A DNA stretch of 64,000 bases from Fratercula arctica (lineage: Eukaryota; Chordata; Aves; Charadriiformes; Alcidae). Within the stretch, counting starts at the first letter, position 1. Each line of letters starts with the position of its first letter. The stretch lies in contig CANTUZ010000020.1 in the NCBI GenBank assembly GCA_947846985.1, positions 4,685,459 to 4,749,458 on the forward strand, read 5' to 3'. Under the pieces are notes generated by a model, which saw only the letters and a list, made by a program, of their open reading frames with translations, searched no databases and was not told where the DNA came from. This document shows, piece after piece, positions 11,701 through 23,670 of the stretch. The position numbers and the translations under genes are program-made.

Positions 11701-14700
11701 GTCTAGCAGCACATCAGTCTGTCTTGCAATATTTTTTAATTTATATTTATAAAGCCCCTCTTTGCTTTCCAAACCTCCTCCGGTGAGCAGGCCAGTGCTC
11801 TAGCCTGGTGGTTCATCCAGAAACAGGGGGACTGGGGTACACGGGCCAAAAGCCCCCAGCTGGCAGGAGCAGGGTAGAGAGAGGGTCCTTCATGGGGAAG
11901 GAGGGGGAGGAAGGATTCATCTGTCACTCCCTCCTGGCAACGCATATTCCCTGGAGGGCTGCCTCAGAGCCCTAGGTGGGAATCCTTTCTTTAGCTGCTG
12001 ATACGCAGAGCCATGCTGTGTGTAAATAAGGGAGAACGAGTTGGCTTCTATTTTTATATAGACCTTTTATCTATCTGTCTTTCCCAGCTGTCTTGGTCTT
12101 TTGTATTCCCATTTTCTTCCCTATCCCTCCCCCTCTGGGTCTGTCTTTTCTCCTTTCTATGTCTCCCCTTCATTTTTCTTCACTTTGCAGCCTGACGCTA
12201 ATTAACTCTACTAATTAGTTCATGTTTGTGCATACAGCAAACGGATATGCCATGCTGTATGAGTGCTAAATGCTAGATGTTACGTTGTCGTTTAAATCCT
12301 GGGCACAAGCAAGCTGTCTATGCGAGTGTGTGTGATGTTCGTGAAGGTGTTGTGTGTAGGACCAGCGATGGCAGTGCCACCCCTGTCCGGGCTGGCAGCA
12401 TCTTCTGTGCACACTCCGGGCAATAAAAGTGAGTTCACTCCACGTGGGAGCCTGTAAACTCTTATAAATACCATTAGGCACAAGCCCAAAGCTCATGTGT
12501 GAGTGCCGTCCAGGCGTGGGTTTGGATGCGTGTCTGTAGGTGGGTCCGGAGAGGTCTGGGGCGGGGGGGGGGGTGGTTGGTGGTTGCTGCTTTTAAAAGA
12601 AAAAAAAAAGGGGGGCAGAAAATCAGCAAAAGATTCAATGTGGGCATTTCCACAGTTTGGTCAAAATACCTGGGTCGGATGTATGTGTTTAGGAACAAGA
12701 GGTTTCTAAAAGGGCTTTGCTTCCTGATTCAGTGCAAGAATTTACTCTTAATCCTCATCCAACAGCTGCCTCAGAAATCATTTAGTACATGGGACTGAGT
12801 GTAGAATAAACTGGGTTATCATAAATAATGAGGCAGTTAGTTATGTATGTACGTCCTGTACAACTTGCCCGGCGTCTTTGCCACTGACGTGGGAATAAAG
12901 TATTCTCTCCTGCATGAATAGTAACCGCCGCCAGCCCGGTCCCTCTCCCCGAGACCCTGCGTGCTCTGCGGCTGCCCGCTCCTGGCTGCAGGAGGCAGGA
13001 GTTAATGCCATGCACAGGGCGATTTATCAGCAGCAGAGGCTGGGCTAGTCCCTCCCTGGTGTAAATCAGCAGCTCTCCATCAGCTTGGGTAGAGCACAGC
13101 CCTCCTCCCCACCCGAGACGTGCCCATGGGCGCCGTTTCTTCCCCCCCAGCCCTTGAAATGACCTACAGCGTTTTGCTCTGGGTTAAGCCCCAAAGGACC
13201 GTGAACTCCTTTAAATTTCCTTCTACTGCTTGCTTACCATGCAAGACTTTTTTTTTTTTTTTTCTTTTTAGTAAAGAAACCTGCAAACAGGCCCCAAGTC
13301 CTCTAAGCAAAGGGAGAAGCTGTTGTGGAAATCAGGCAGCAGTGGCTAAACCGAAGGGCTGGTTCCTTTACCTGCTGCCCGGGTGCGAATCCGCTCCCCC
13401 AGCGCTGCCGCTGAACACAAACACCAAGATGTGGGCGCCGCTCGGTACCCAGGGCCAGCTGTCCTCGCCATCCTGGTTGGTCCTAATCCCAATTGTTTTT
13501 CTAACTGTGGAAACCCAATTATCCGCCTAGCTGCTGGGGTCAGAAGAAGAGGTAGTTAGGGTGATAAAACTTCCATTACCGCATCCCCCAGGCTTCGCTG
13601 TTGTTATTTTCTTCCATTATGTCACACTGTCAGAATCCATCGCCTGAGAAAGCGTGTGGCCTGATCATCCCAAATGGTCCCTGCAGGATCAGGGCTGATT
13701 AACACTTGGTGAACCGGGGGGCGTGTGTAGGGCATGTTTGGGATGGTTGCTTTGGTGGGTCTGTCCATCCAGAAACACCAGCCCCAGCCGGTTCTCCATC
13801 TCCTGCGTACCGCAGCTTGCCCCACTGAGCATCCTAGGACGGTGAGGACCAGGCTTTTTGGGGGTGCCCTGTGCTCCCCCTTCCCCTCCAGACCCCGCCA
13901 TGGCTCAGCAGCTCTGCTGCCCACATGGCTCCCGCTGCAGTCAAGCCAAGGACACATGGACAACGGGGAGCTTGATGCTGAAATTCCTGCTGATCTGCAC
14001 TTTAAATGCTGGACGAAAGCCTGGAAGTGTCCTCCTAAATCACCTCCCTGCACAAACCACCTGGGCAGCCCTCAATCATCAGTGGCACCGAGCCCCACGG
14101 GGGTCCTTACTTCTGTCTGGTGTGAATTGGCACTGGTGTACTGGAGACAGAGCGGCGTGGCGAGGATCTGGCCTGCTGCTCCTGGGGATGTGCCTCGTCC
14201 CAGGCTGACGTACAGCGAGCGAACACAGAGGGAAATTCAGCAAAGTGAATTAGTTATAAAAACTCGGCTGAAGGAGGTTATTTACATTCCCCAACCTGTT
14301 GTCGAGCTACCCACTGTCCTGATCAAAAATAAGCGTGGAGTAGCCTCTCCGGGAGTGTGTTCAAGACAAGATCACATCTGTCTCCTGCATTTCTTCTTCG
14401 TCTCTCGCCAGACTTCTCCAGATGGCTTCCCCGGAGGAAAGGGGGGAGCCCAGCTTTCCAATTAAGAACCAGGAGAACAGATGACTTGGCGGCACCACTG
14501 GAAGTTGTTAGGACTTCCTCGCCCCCGAAAAGCAAGCCCTGGAGCTGTACTGCGCACCCGCTGCCTGCCCCGCATGGCAGGATGCTCTGCAGAGGTCTAA
14601 CGCCGCCACGCTCATCAATAATGGATGCAAGGAGAAGGGAAAAGCCACGTGCGGTGTTTTCAAGCAGACGTTTGGGGTGCAGGAGTACAATTACTTGATG

Positions 14701-17700
14701 CATGGGGCTGCAGGAGAGGATTTCTGCACCGCTGCATGAAAAGCAGAGAAAAATGGAGCCCAGAGGAAGACCTGGGCAGGTTTCCCGGGCAAGATCCCCA
14801 GGGTGACTGCACCCTGGAGCTTGGGCTTTCACTTCATACACGCTGCTTTCATCAAGAGCCTGAAAAAATGAAAAGCCAGAGACTGATTGACACCTGAAAA
14901 ATGAAATGTTTCATCTGGAAGTTCAACCTTTTATTATTTTGTTTGTTGTTCTAATGAAAAACAGATTTTTGGTTTTTTTTCCTTTTTCCCAAGGAGGGCA
15001 AATTCCATGAAAATTTTCATTGAGTTGAAAGCAGAGAGGGAAAACTTTAGATGGGCCTTCTGGGAAAGTCCCTGGTGAGGTTTCAAAGGAAGCGAGGCAA
15101 TTTAAAATTGAATCCAGCCAGAGCCAGCGGAGGAAGCTGAGTTCCAGTGGAAGTGATGTGCCCAGCTCTTTGTGCCCGCGCGGGGAAGCGTGTAAAGGGA
15201 CGGCTGCAGAAAGGGAGATGCTTTCCCAGCTCTCCATCCTTTCTGAGAGCTGAGAGGAGCTGTGCCGCATCCAGCTCAGGCTGTGAGCTTTCTTCCAGGA
15301 GGAACTCTTTGTGTCACCAGAAACACAAAATGTAAAAGCTGTAGGTGACGTTTGTGAGCACTGAAAGAGTCACTGAGTGGGGACGAAAGTGCCTCGTGGC
15401 CAAGAGCATCCTTGTGCTGCAGGGAGCTGGAGCCCAGGTGGGGTAATCCACTGTTTTTCCTTGAGGTCAGTGGGCTGGCAGTGATTTACAGGGCTCAGCC
15501 CCGGAGCTGAAAGCCAGGATAAATCTGATCCCGTCACCTTCCAGCTTGTACGGTTGCTGGAAAACAAACACTGCTGCTCGCTGCAAACGCTGCTGCTTGG
15601 TGCTTGCGCCCATCTCCGGGTGGCTGGGGGTGTCTTTGGTCCCCCTGCAGCTGGTGGCTGAACTCCTCCCCATCTCTGGCAAAGCCAAGGTGCACCCAGG
15701 TTCAACTTTCCTGGCCTGGGATCTCTTGTCAAAAGTCATTGAAATAGTCAGAAAGCCGGAGAGTAGCACGAAGCGGGGGAAAAGGAGCACGGCAGCGGGA
15801 ATGAAGCGAGAGCATCAGCTGCCAGGGACTGCTCCTGCGGCGGCTGACATGGGGCTGTCAGGTACCGTCAGTGTAATTACGGAAAATTGCTGGAGGATAA
15901 ACATCACTGTATTTGGAAGAGTAATTGTGCGGCAGCCTCGGGTTCCTTTTGGCATGTCAGGTAGGCACCAATTTTAGCTCCTCACGCCTTGACAAGCTCA
16001 GATGCCCGGAGGGAGCGTGTTCCGTCCTCCCCTCTCTGCCTCCATCTCCAGTGACAGTCAGTGTGTGCATCCCTCCTCCGGCTCGGCCTCTCTGCAAGTG
16101 ACGATAAGACACCATCCCAGCAAATGCGAGTGACATCCCAACGGGGCCAGAGTTTCCCTTTTCCCCCAGGGAAGAAGCAAATTGGTCTGCGTGATATGGG
16201 AAGACCAAAGTCTGAGCCAAAAGCAGTCTTGATTTTTTTTTTTTTTTTTTGGGCAGGAAAACGCAGTCTAGCGATCTTTTCATCTCATAATTTGGGTTTT
16301 TTTCTATACATTCTCAGTAGTAATTGTGGTAAATAAAGAGCCTCTTTGTATAACTGTAAACAAGTCGCTGCTGTTTTGAGGAGAAGGTCTGGCTAAGGCA
16401 CTGGGCAGGGCTGCTGGAGACCCAGACTCCATGTACTGAGATGTTCCTTCTGCAGCTGGCTCTGAAGTCCAATCTTCCCCCATCTGGCGTGTCCCTCTGT
16501 AAAGAAGAGACAAATAGGAGTTGGAGGAAATCCCACATAAAACAAGGATGTGGTGAGAATAAGGTCCAACAAGTGGTAAATCAAAAGTAATCCCATAAAT
16601 CCAGTACCGCTGGCGGGCTATGTGTGCCACTGGGTAAGGACCTGGACCGGTTTCCAATGAAGAATGGGTGAAAACCAGTTAGATTTGTCCGTGTGAAGGG
16701 TGTGTGTGTCTGTGTCCTTGCTGGAGCTTGTTCCGCAGTGCAGCCAGGTGTGGGGTAAGGGACGTTTTCGTTCTTGAGCCGCTGCAAACACATTTGTCTC
16801 TGGATGCTACGTGCATTCACAGGGGAACTGTTGTTTGGGATGTCCGGAGGGACCGAAAAACACTCCCCGCTGCTGGGAGAGACTTGGAGCTGGGTTTAAA
16901 CTCAGGTTTAACTCTTGGTCTGCCTGAGATCACCCTCAGGGTGCTCCCTGGGCAAACCAGTACCTCCAGGGGAAGGGGAGAAGGGAAGACTTGAAAGAGC
17001 AATTAGACTAAGCCGATGGGCGTTTGTGTTTAGGTGGAGAAAGAGAAATACGGATGGATAGCCAAGCCATAGAATATCATAGGTAAGTAATTATATGGTG
17101 GACGGTTATGCCACTGCGAGATGATGGGTAGCTGGCTGGAGAGATGAGTAGATGGAGCAACGGGTGTGAAGAGATAGAAGGAGACTTTTCTTCCGAACAG
17201 AATAATCTCTTGTCTGTGTAACTCATGACAAGAAAAACACTCAAGTCAACACACGCCCACGTGTGTACACAGTTGGCAAATTTTGTAAAATCCTGCTAAA
17301 ACCTCATAATAACTTTATAAATAAAAACTTTCCTGTCTTGAGGTTTAGCACAAAGGAAGAAAACGGGAGTTGTGAAGCCTACCTCCTCCTCCAGCAGTTC
17401 ACGAGGTGCCAGGGCCGTGCCCACGGCTTTTGCTTAAAACACGGTGTTTTGGGGACTGCATCAAATGGGAGGTTGACTGGGAAGCTCTGGTTTTGTGCTT
17501 GCATCCTGCTGCCTGCAAACTGGTCGTTGCAGCAGAGGGACAGGGATGGGTGGTGCCCCCACTGGAAGGGACGCTCTGAGCATCCCTCCCCCTGAGCTGG
17601 GTACGGGGCTCCTGGCACCCAGCTGAGCCGGGCACAGCCAGAGGGATAACAGGTCTGGGTTATTCTGGCAAAGTGAAGAGAAAATGGAATGAAGAGAAGA

Positions 17701-17761
17701 CGGAGTTTATGGACCAAGTGCCATAATATAACAACCACTGAAAAAAAAAAAGGCGTGATGC
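8781..17761. other. non-genic unique DNA
   Basis: I see no gene and no recognised transposon in about 9 kb. Simple runs occur at about 9880-9899 (T), 10175-10186 (T), 12559-12571 (G), 13248-13263 (T16) and 16233-16250 (T18). Homeodomain-like words cluster in places: the palindrome CATTAATTAATG at 9112-9123, and CTAATTA repeated at 12198 and 12211. A CG-richer patch at 10200-10430 has several CpGs but no donor or acceptor that I trust. The long frames at 13734-14465 (+) and 14323-14841 (-) overlap on opposite strands and have no recognisable domain, so I treat both as chance. Confidence 0.6.
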
Positions 17762-18215
17762 TAGGGAACTGCTGGAGAGGGGACAGCAAAGGGCTACCAA
17801 GATGCTGAGGGGATGGAACATCTCTCTTATGAAGAAAGGCTGAGGGATTTGGGTCTCTTCAGTCTGGAAAAAAGACGACTGAGGGGGGATCTTATCAACA
17901 CTTATAAATACTTCAAGGGGGGGTGTCAGGAGGATGGGGCCAGTCTGGTTTTGGTGGTGCCCAGCGACAGGACAAGGGGCAACGGGCACAAACTTGACCA
18001 TGGGAAGTTCCACCTAAACATGAGGAGGAACTTCTTTGCTGTGAGGGTGGCAGAGCCCTGGCACAGGCTGCCCAGAGAGGTGGGGGAGTCTCCGTCTCTG
18101 GAGATATTCCAACCCTGCCTGGACGCGTTCCTGTGCCACCTGCTCTGGCAGGGGGTTGGAGGAGATGATCTCCAGAGGTCTCTTCTGACCCCACCTTTCT
18201 GTGATTCTGAGTGCT
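17762..18215 (+). mobile_element. CR1 LINE, 5'-truncated, 3' end
   Basis: About 450 bases correspond to the last part of CR1 ORF2 and its short 3' end. Frame + from 17813 still reads through the conserved C-terminal region: [20 protein letters not shown], then a block with [11 protein letters not shown], then RRNFFAVRV and HRLPREV. These are hallmarks of the tail of the CR1 reverse-transcriptase polyprotein. The 3' end keeps the GATGATCTCCAGAGGTC core and finishes in TTCTGTGATTCTGAG. The endonuclease and catalytic reverse-transcriptase domains are missing, so the copy is dead. The frame is only lightly damaged, which suggests moderate age. Confidence 0.93.
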
Positions 18216-19060
18216 GTGCTCTGTTCTCCAGCAGCCAAGCTATGGGCAGACCCTGTCTCCCAAATCCTCCCCTGAGCACCAGCCCCAGGGACCCGGGCAG
18301 CACCAGGCTGTCCTGTGGGGACCAGTCCACCAGTCTCTGGTCCCACTGAGACCCCCGATGGGTCTCCAGAGTGGGACCTGAGACTCTGCTGCCATCCGAG
18401 TGCACATCGCTGCAAATGGTCCTGGGCTGGGGCTGGGGGAGGTGGGGGAAGGTGCAGGAGAGGAAGGAGATTCATCCTAGGAAGCTGTCTATCAGGAAAA
18501 CCCTATTACGTGTGCTATTGACAGAGATTAATTTATTGTTAAAGAGATCTCTCTGATTGCATTAAGGAGAGCGCTAAGGCACCTAACAAATTTGCTGACC
18601 CGGTTCAGGCTGTTTGCTTGTCAGTCAAACTAATGCTCCCTGGCACTTCCCAAGTTAATTTGCTGCCTAGGTTAGCCAGCCTTACGGCTACGACACCTTA
18701 TAAATCACGGTTCTTAAAAACTAACGTTTGCATACCCCTGTTAGTAACATCACAAGGAATCCGGGCTCTCTCTGCGGTTCGGAAGCTCCAAATGCGATGA
18801 GAAGCTTTAACAAAAAAACAAGTTTGAGAGAGAAGTGTCAGAGCCGTCCCCATGTGCATCAGGGGACTCCCGCAGACATCCCAGCGACGGTCTCCAGTTA
18901 AATATTTGCACTGCCTGGGTACAGCCGGGGTCATCTCTAGAAACTCCCCTAATCTCTTCATCTGTCTCTTTCTTTGATAAAATTGACTAACGCTCTAGAT
19001 GCTGAGCTGCGGCAGAAAGAAAGGAGGTGCCCACAGTAAATCTGTGGGGAGCAATTACTG
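18216..19060. other. non-genic DNA, possible regulatory block
   Basis: I see no gene or repeat. The part at about 18530-18800 is AT-richer and CpG-poor, with TTAATTTGC- and TAATTTAT-like words, and looks like unique, possibly conserved non-coding DNA. This cannot be confirmed here. Confidence 0.45.
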
Positions 19061-19080
19061 CATATGAGTTTAGTCTTAAT

Positions 19081-19192
19081 TGGGGGGGGGTGGGGGGGAG
19101 AAATAAAAAGATCAAAAGGAAATTTTTCCTCCGCTGCAGGAAAAGCAGATATAACGGCTGCCAACTTAGGGGTGGGCTGGGGGGGGTGGGGG
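19081..19192 (+). repeat. G-quadruplex-prone G tracts
   Basis: At 19082-19098 a G9 run and a G7 run are separated by one T. At 19169-19192 four G runs of 4, 3, 8 and 5 bases are separated by T, CT and T, which satisfies the usual four-tract G-quadruplex rule. Both lie on the + strand, just upstream of a CG-richer stretch. Whether they fold is untested. Confidence 0.6.
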
Positions 19193-19239
19193 AAGAGCTA
19201 TTTTGGTATTTGGATAAATCAGCTTTTTAAAGAGCAGTA

Positions 19240-19960
19240 ATGGGCAGAGCTGCAGATTGAAGGGAAGAGGAGCGGAGGAGTGGGGGTGCCGGCGGCTCGG
19301 TGTGCGGTTTTATACATTGCTTGCAGCAGCGGAGTTTTACAGCCGGCCGCAGCAGCGCTTCCGCAGGGGCTTCGTACCATGGAAAAAAAAAAAAAAAAAA
19401 AAAAACATAAAAAAAAATTCTCTGGAGACTGTTAAGAGAGAATTTCATCAAAACTCTTTGCTCCCCGCCTCACGCTGCTTTTACATGTGATCTATATCAA
19501 AGCATCCGAGAACTGTTTGGAGCTCCGCTAACTGCAGAGCGAGTCGTTTCCACCCGAAGCGGAGAACTGTGGAGATCTGCAGAGACCTGCTCCTCCGTAC
19601 CGGCAAGCCCCGCGCGCCTCGGCATCTCCCAGGGGGGCGGTGGGTGCAGCCGGTCTCTGCTCCTGCCCAGCCGAGCCCCCGCTGCCACCCCCAGCAGTGT
19701 CCCCTCTGCGGGACAGGTCACCCCTGGGGAGCCACGGGCAGTCCCTGCACCTCCCAACCTCCTCTTTCTAGGAGCGGAAAACTTCCTCGCCCTCTGCTCC
19801 TCTTGCCCTAAGGGCTCCGCTGCTGGTCGTGCGTGCGGGAGTCGGAGAAGTTTATTTTCTGACTTTCCGGAGCTTCTTGAAGCCCCGGGGTCTGGGTGCT
19901 GCTTCCTACCCGGGAGCTGAGCCCTTCCTGCGGCAGTGACGAGGGGTTGGAGCTGGGGGT
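19240..19960. other. CG-richer block, possible minor promoter
   Basis: The CpG count rises here (for example around 19285-19375, 19500-19640 and 19830-19900), and a TATA-like TTTATAC lies near 19308-19314 on +. An A23 run at 19383-19405 follows a start-like CCATGG. I see no strong splice donor linked to a frame, so no exon is called. It could be an upstream promoter, an enhancer or simply GC-rich DNA. Confidence 0.25.
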
Positions 19961-21140
19961 GCCTCGGCACAAAGCTTTGTAGTAAATGTGTGTGTGTGCA
20001 TGTATAGTGTAATGGAGATTGAAAAGAATGATATCCTATAAAACACTGACAGTATAAATTTGTCATTTATTAAGATATGCCAATAGGATGAGTATACTTA
20101 GGGTTTGTATGTTGGAAAATATAAAAAAAACCATGACCACGTAAAGGAGCTTATAACTTCCCTCCCCATGTCCCTTTCCATGCTCGGTCCGAGCTGCTGG
20201 TCCCTGTGAGCTCTGCCAGTGCCGTCCCTGCAAGGGCTGCGCGGGTACGGGGACACACGTAGAAAGCAAGACCGTGGGTATTCGTTCCGTGTGGCTCCAT
20301 CCGAGCAGCAGCACTCCCAGCTCCGGCGGTGGGAAAACCGGTGCTGTCGGAGCCGGGAGCTGGGAGCTCGCACTGGTCGTGGAGAGAGCGAGATGGGATG
20401 TGTGGGAACAGGAGCTCTCATTCCAGATGGCAGCGGGGGGACAAACCCACGCAGGTGACAAGGGAAGGTGGCATTTAACGACCCCAGAGCCGTAGCCCAA
20501 TGTTTTTCCCCAGTGTCTGGGCTCCCCGGGCTGGCTGAGCCGCCTGCCCTTCCACCCCATCCATTACACCCCCACGGCAACGCCATGCAGACACTGGTAC
20601 CAATTTACTTGATAAATTCTGCTGCTTGTTATTTGAGGGATCGGACAGGCCTCGCACTTTCGGGAGATTAATTTTTGATTTATTGTCGGCTACAATGATT
20701 TATTCTGATCCTTCCCCAGGGAAAAGACAGGGCTGTAAATATTTTAAATGCCGTTGGCTGGTGACAAGAAGCATTGCTGGATGGTAACAGGGTGGATGGG
20801 GGATTGAAATCATAGCAGCCTTTCTACTAAATTACTTAGAGGCAACTCCAAATGTCTGCTGGTCTGTTTGAACGGAGGCAGAGGAAGAGGGAAGGAAACC
20901 CGCCACATGTTAAATTGTTATCTTATTAACTGAGACGACGGTCTTGGCTTTCTCCATTTGCCCTCGGAGCTGCTGCTGCTGATTGCGATGAATTGAATTT
21001 CAAAGCATGATACGGCCTCGCTAAGAGCACATTGTGCTCCCTGGTGAGAAATAGAGGCAGCTAATAGGAACTGCATTTTAAAACCATCCAAATAACCACA
21101 TGGAACCCCCTCCCCGCCCTGGCCAGGAGCCGTTGGGGCC
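19961..21140. other. non-genic unique DNA
   Basis: I see no gene. The run 20680-21090 is AT-richer and CpG-poor, with several TAAT and ATTTA words, so it resembles conserved non-coding DNA in composition only. Open frames on both strands at 20060-20590 overlap each other and have no recognisable domain. Confidence 0.5.
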
Positions 21141-21144
21141 CTTC

Positions 21145-21335
21145 TGCTTCTATCTGAGATCTCAAAGTGCTTTACAGCAGGGGGTGAGCACCCCCCTGCC
21201 CCCACGCTATGGGTGCAGGCCAGAAAGGGCAATTACCAGGTCACTTAATGAAGTGACCTGCAGAGCTGGGGGAGGCCCTTGGGTCTCCTGAGATACTGGC
21301 CAGTGTCCTGGCCACTGGGTCCCACTGCTTCTCAG
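21145..21335 (+). mobile_element. ancient amniote interspersed repeat (probable)
   Basis: The order of words fits a very old amniote-wide repeat that I remember but cannot name with certainty: GATCTCAAAGTGCTTTACA near 21159-21177, then a GACCTGCAGAGCTGGG-like stretch near 21254-21269, then GGTCTCCTGA and a GTCCTGGCCACTGGG-like end. Its age shows in the many changes from the pattern. A perfect inverted repeat inside it, AGGTCACTT and AAGTGACCT at 21238-21246 and 21251-21259, carries two AGGTCA nuclear-receptor half sites. Alternatives are a MIR-like SINE or an old DNA transposon. Confidence 0.4.
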
Positions 21336-22769
21336 GGAAGGGCTCGGAAGTCCCAAAGGGGCTTGGTGGATTTAACCGCTAGAACAACTCTCCATTGACA
21401 AGGAAATGCCCCAAAACTTCCTTATTGACCCCTGCCCGAGCTGGGCTTCTGTTGTGGCAGAAACCTCCCCGTGGAGGAGCGCGAGGGATGCCGGCGTGGT
21501 CTCAAGCAAAGGTGAGAGCCGTGGTGCTCCCCGCTCCTCCCTGCGAGACATCCCTGGCGGTGCTTCCTTGATGCTGCGCTTTATCGATGATGTGAGGAAC
21601 CGGATCAAAGAGAAGCTGGATACAGCTCTTGGGGGAGAGCAAAAACACGCAGCGTCTCCCGCTAAGTTATGCAAAATATGCAAATAAGTTTCTTTTTTTT
21701 AAAGATACGTTTCGTGCCCTTCTCCAAAAGTTTGAGACAAGTGAAAGTATTTAGAACTTGAGTTTTTTTCAGGATCCCTCTTTTTCTCTCCTTACACCCA
21801 AGGATGATGCTCGTGCTGGTGATGGTGGCCAGTTCTTTGCCATGTCCTGATGCAGGATGAGGTTTATGTCACGGCTCTTTCCCAGCATCACAACCCAAAA
21901 CCCTCCCATGACCCGCAGAGACGCAGGGTCTGTCGGGGGTGAGAGGACAGCTGGAAATTGCACAGCAACCCTTGCGATATTTTGATACGTTTCCCATGGA
22001 CTAGCCTTTCTTCCCTGCCGAAGCCCCTGTGCTCAGATCCATCAGCCCTGCTTGTTTGCCAAGTGCTAATCAAGAGCAGTTATTCGGATCCCAGCTGTGC
22101 CGTGAGCTTCCCCATAAACCTAATGGGGTGTGAAGAGGAAGCGCACACAGCGCTGGAGCAGGGCTTGGGGGTAACCTTCTGTTTTCATGCCCTCAGTTCA
22201 CTCCCCGGCTAATTCCTTCCCTCGTTTTCCATCAGGGCTTTGAGATCCTCAGCCCTAAAGAAAGGCGAGTGACTTTGTGCACCCTCTTTTCCCCCCGTGT
22301 CGCGATGCTGCTGGCGGGTGGATACTCAGCGCCGGGTTTTCCTTCTCCTGGGGAGACCCTTCCACCTCTCTTCATTCATGAGCAAAACCACCCCAAATCT
22401 CCTGCCGGCTGGGTTGTTCCCAAGCTCCCTTTGCCACCCGCCGGCACGAGGAGGCTGTCGGCCATCGGTGTGCAACGCTTGCACGCATCAAGGTGACAAT
22501 TATACCCCACGAAGCATTTTACCTGCTCACGCGTCTCTCCGATGCCCAGGGTGGGCAGGGACCCCAGCACCAGTAGGAGCACACCTGCGGGGTGAGGAGG
22601 AGCCCAGCAGCATCCCCCATCTTCCCAAAATAACGTCCCCAGCCCCTGTCAGCGGAGCTGTGGTGCGAGGGTGCAGCGTCACCCCCCCAGCAGCTCCCAC
22701 CCCATCCATCCCTGGGCGCCGAAGCATGGAGAGGGCTCCGTGCCAGGCAGCCGGAGCAGTGGCTCCCTC

Positions 22770-22821
22770 CTTCCCCTTCTCTTTTTTCTTTTTTTTTCTT
22801 TTTTTTTTTTTTTTTTTTTTT
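22770..22821. repeat. poly-T / CT low-complexity tract
   Basis: A C/T-rich run passes into T8, T8 and T21 stretches. It is a simple repeat and does not sit at the end of any recognised retroposon. Its length is likely to vary between individuals and is prone to assembly error. Confidence 0.9.
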
Positions 22822-23222
22822 GCCTGAACAGCAAATAAAATCCTTTCCTCCTGCTGCTAAATTGGAAAGAAAGGGGGGAAAAAACCAAAAAAACCCACCA
22901 AACCCCAAACAAAACACTTCCCTCCCCAACCGAACGATAAGTATCTTGGAGGAAAAAAAATAACTGGAGCACTGAAGATAAAAGAACGGCTGTTAAATGA
23001 AAATGTTGAGGCAGAAAGGCATTAGACAGCACTAGTAATTGTTAATTTGTACTCAGATTTAGTACGAAAGGGCTTTTATTACTTCAAATATGCATTTATT
23101 CTGCTTTTCCATTTGGAGCAGTAACACGCAGATGAGCTTTCAAACCCCCAAGGTATTGGGTAAAATAAAAAATAAAAAATAAATCCTTTAATGGATTTTT
23201 CAAGTCTCTAGTCCCAGCAACC

Positions 23223-23246
23223 TTTTTTTTTTTTTTTTTTTTTTTT
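23223..23246. repeat. poly-T tract (T24)
   Basis: This is an uninterrupted run of 24 T with no recognisable retroposon body next to it. Confidence 0.95.
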
Positions 23247-23353
23247 GGCTGTTGTTACTGTTTAGAGCAATATAGTGTGCAATTACAGCAGCACAATGGG
23301 CGTTCCGTTAATTGACTGAGCTCCTTAGGGAAGGGAAGGCAGCGCTGTGGGGG

Positions 23354-23463
23354 GACGAGTCCTGGGGTGACGAGTCCTGGGGTGACCAGCAGGGTCCTGG
23401 GGTGGCCGGAAAGGTCCCGGGGTGGCCGGCAGAGTCCCAGGGTGACCAGCAGGGTCCCCGTGT
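23354..23463 (+). repeat. minisatellite, about 20-base unit
   Basis: Six head-to-tail units can be followed: two short 15-base units GACGAGTCCTGGGGT, then four 20-base units of the type GACCAGCAGGGTCCTGGGGT with substitutions (GGCCGGAAAGG, GGCCGGCAGAG). The short units look like the long ones with five bases lost. It is a GC-rich minisatellite of a kind common in avian DNA, and the open frame across it is a by-product of the repeat. Confidence 0.85.
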
Positions 23464-23670
23464 GGGGGTCCTAAGCCATCACTTGTTGTTCAGGGAAGGC
23501 AGAGACCCGCCGAAGAGCCGAGCTCTGCAGTTCCAGGAGCCCACCTTTGGAGACAGCCCCTGCCCCGGTGATCTCATGCTATACACCCCAAAATTAGAAA
23601 AAAAAAAAAAACCCAGTTATTTCTGCTCTACCACAGGTGGGGAGCGTGGGAGTGAAGACAGTAACTTGTG

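Larger units (their letters stand above)
21336..23350. other. non-genic unique DNA
   Basis: I see no gene or recognised repeat except pyrimidine runs: about 22770-22821 (T-rich, ending in T21) and 23223-23246 (T24). The small frame at 21406-21687 (+) matches no family I know. The stretch 22940-23200 is AT-rich and CpG-poor. Confidence 0.55.

Noticed and set aside
13734..14465. 243-codon + strand frame as a gene
   Set aside because: It overlaps minus-strand frames of similar size, has no domain and reads as low-complexity proline/serine-rich sequence.
17813..18349. 178-codon + frame as a host gene
   Set aside because: Its residues match the C-terminus of CR1 ORF2, so it is part of a dead transposon.
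19379..19405. CCATGG start followed by a poly-lysine frame
   Set aside because: The lysines come from an A23 homopolymer; no downstream domain or donor supports translation.
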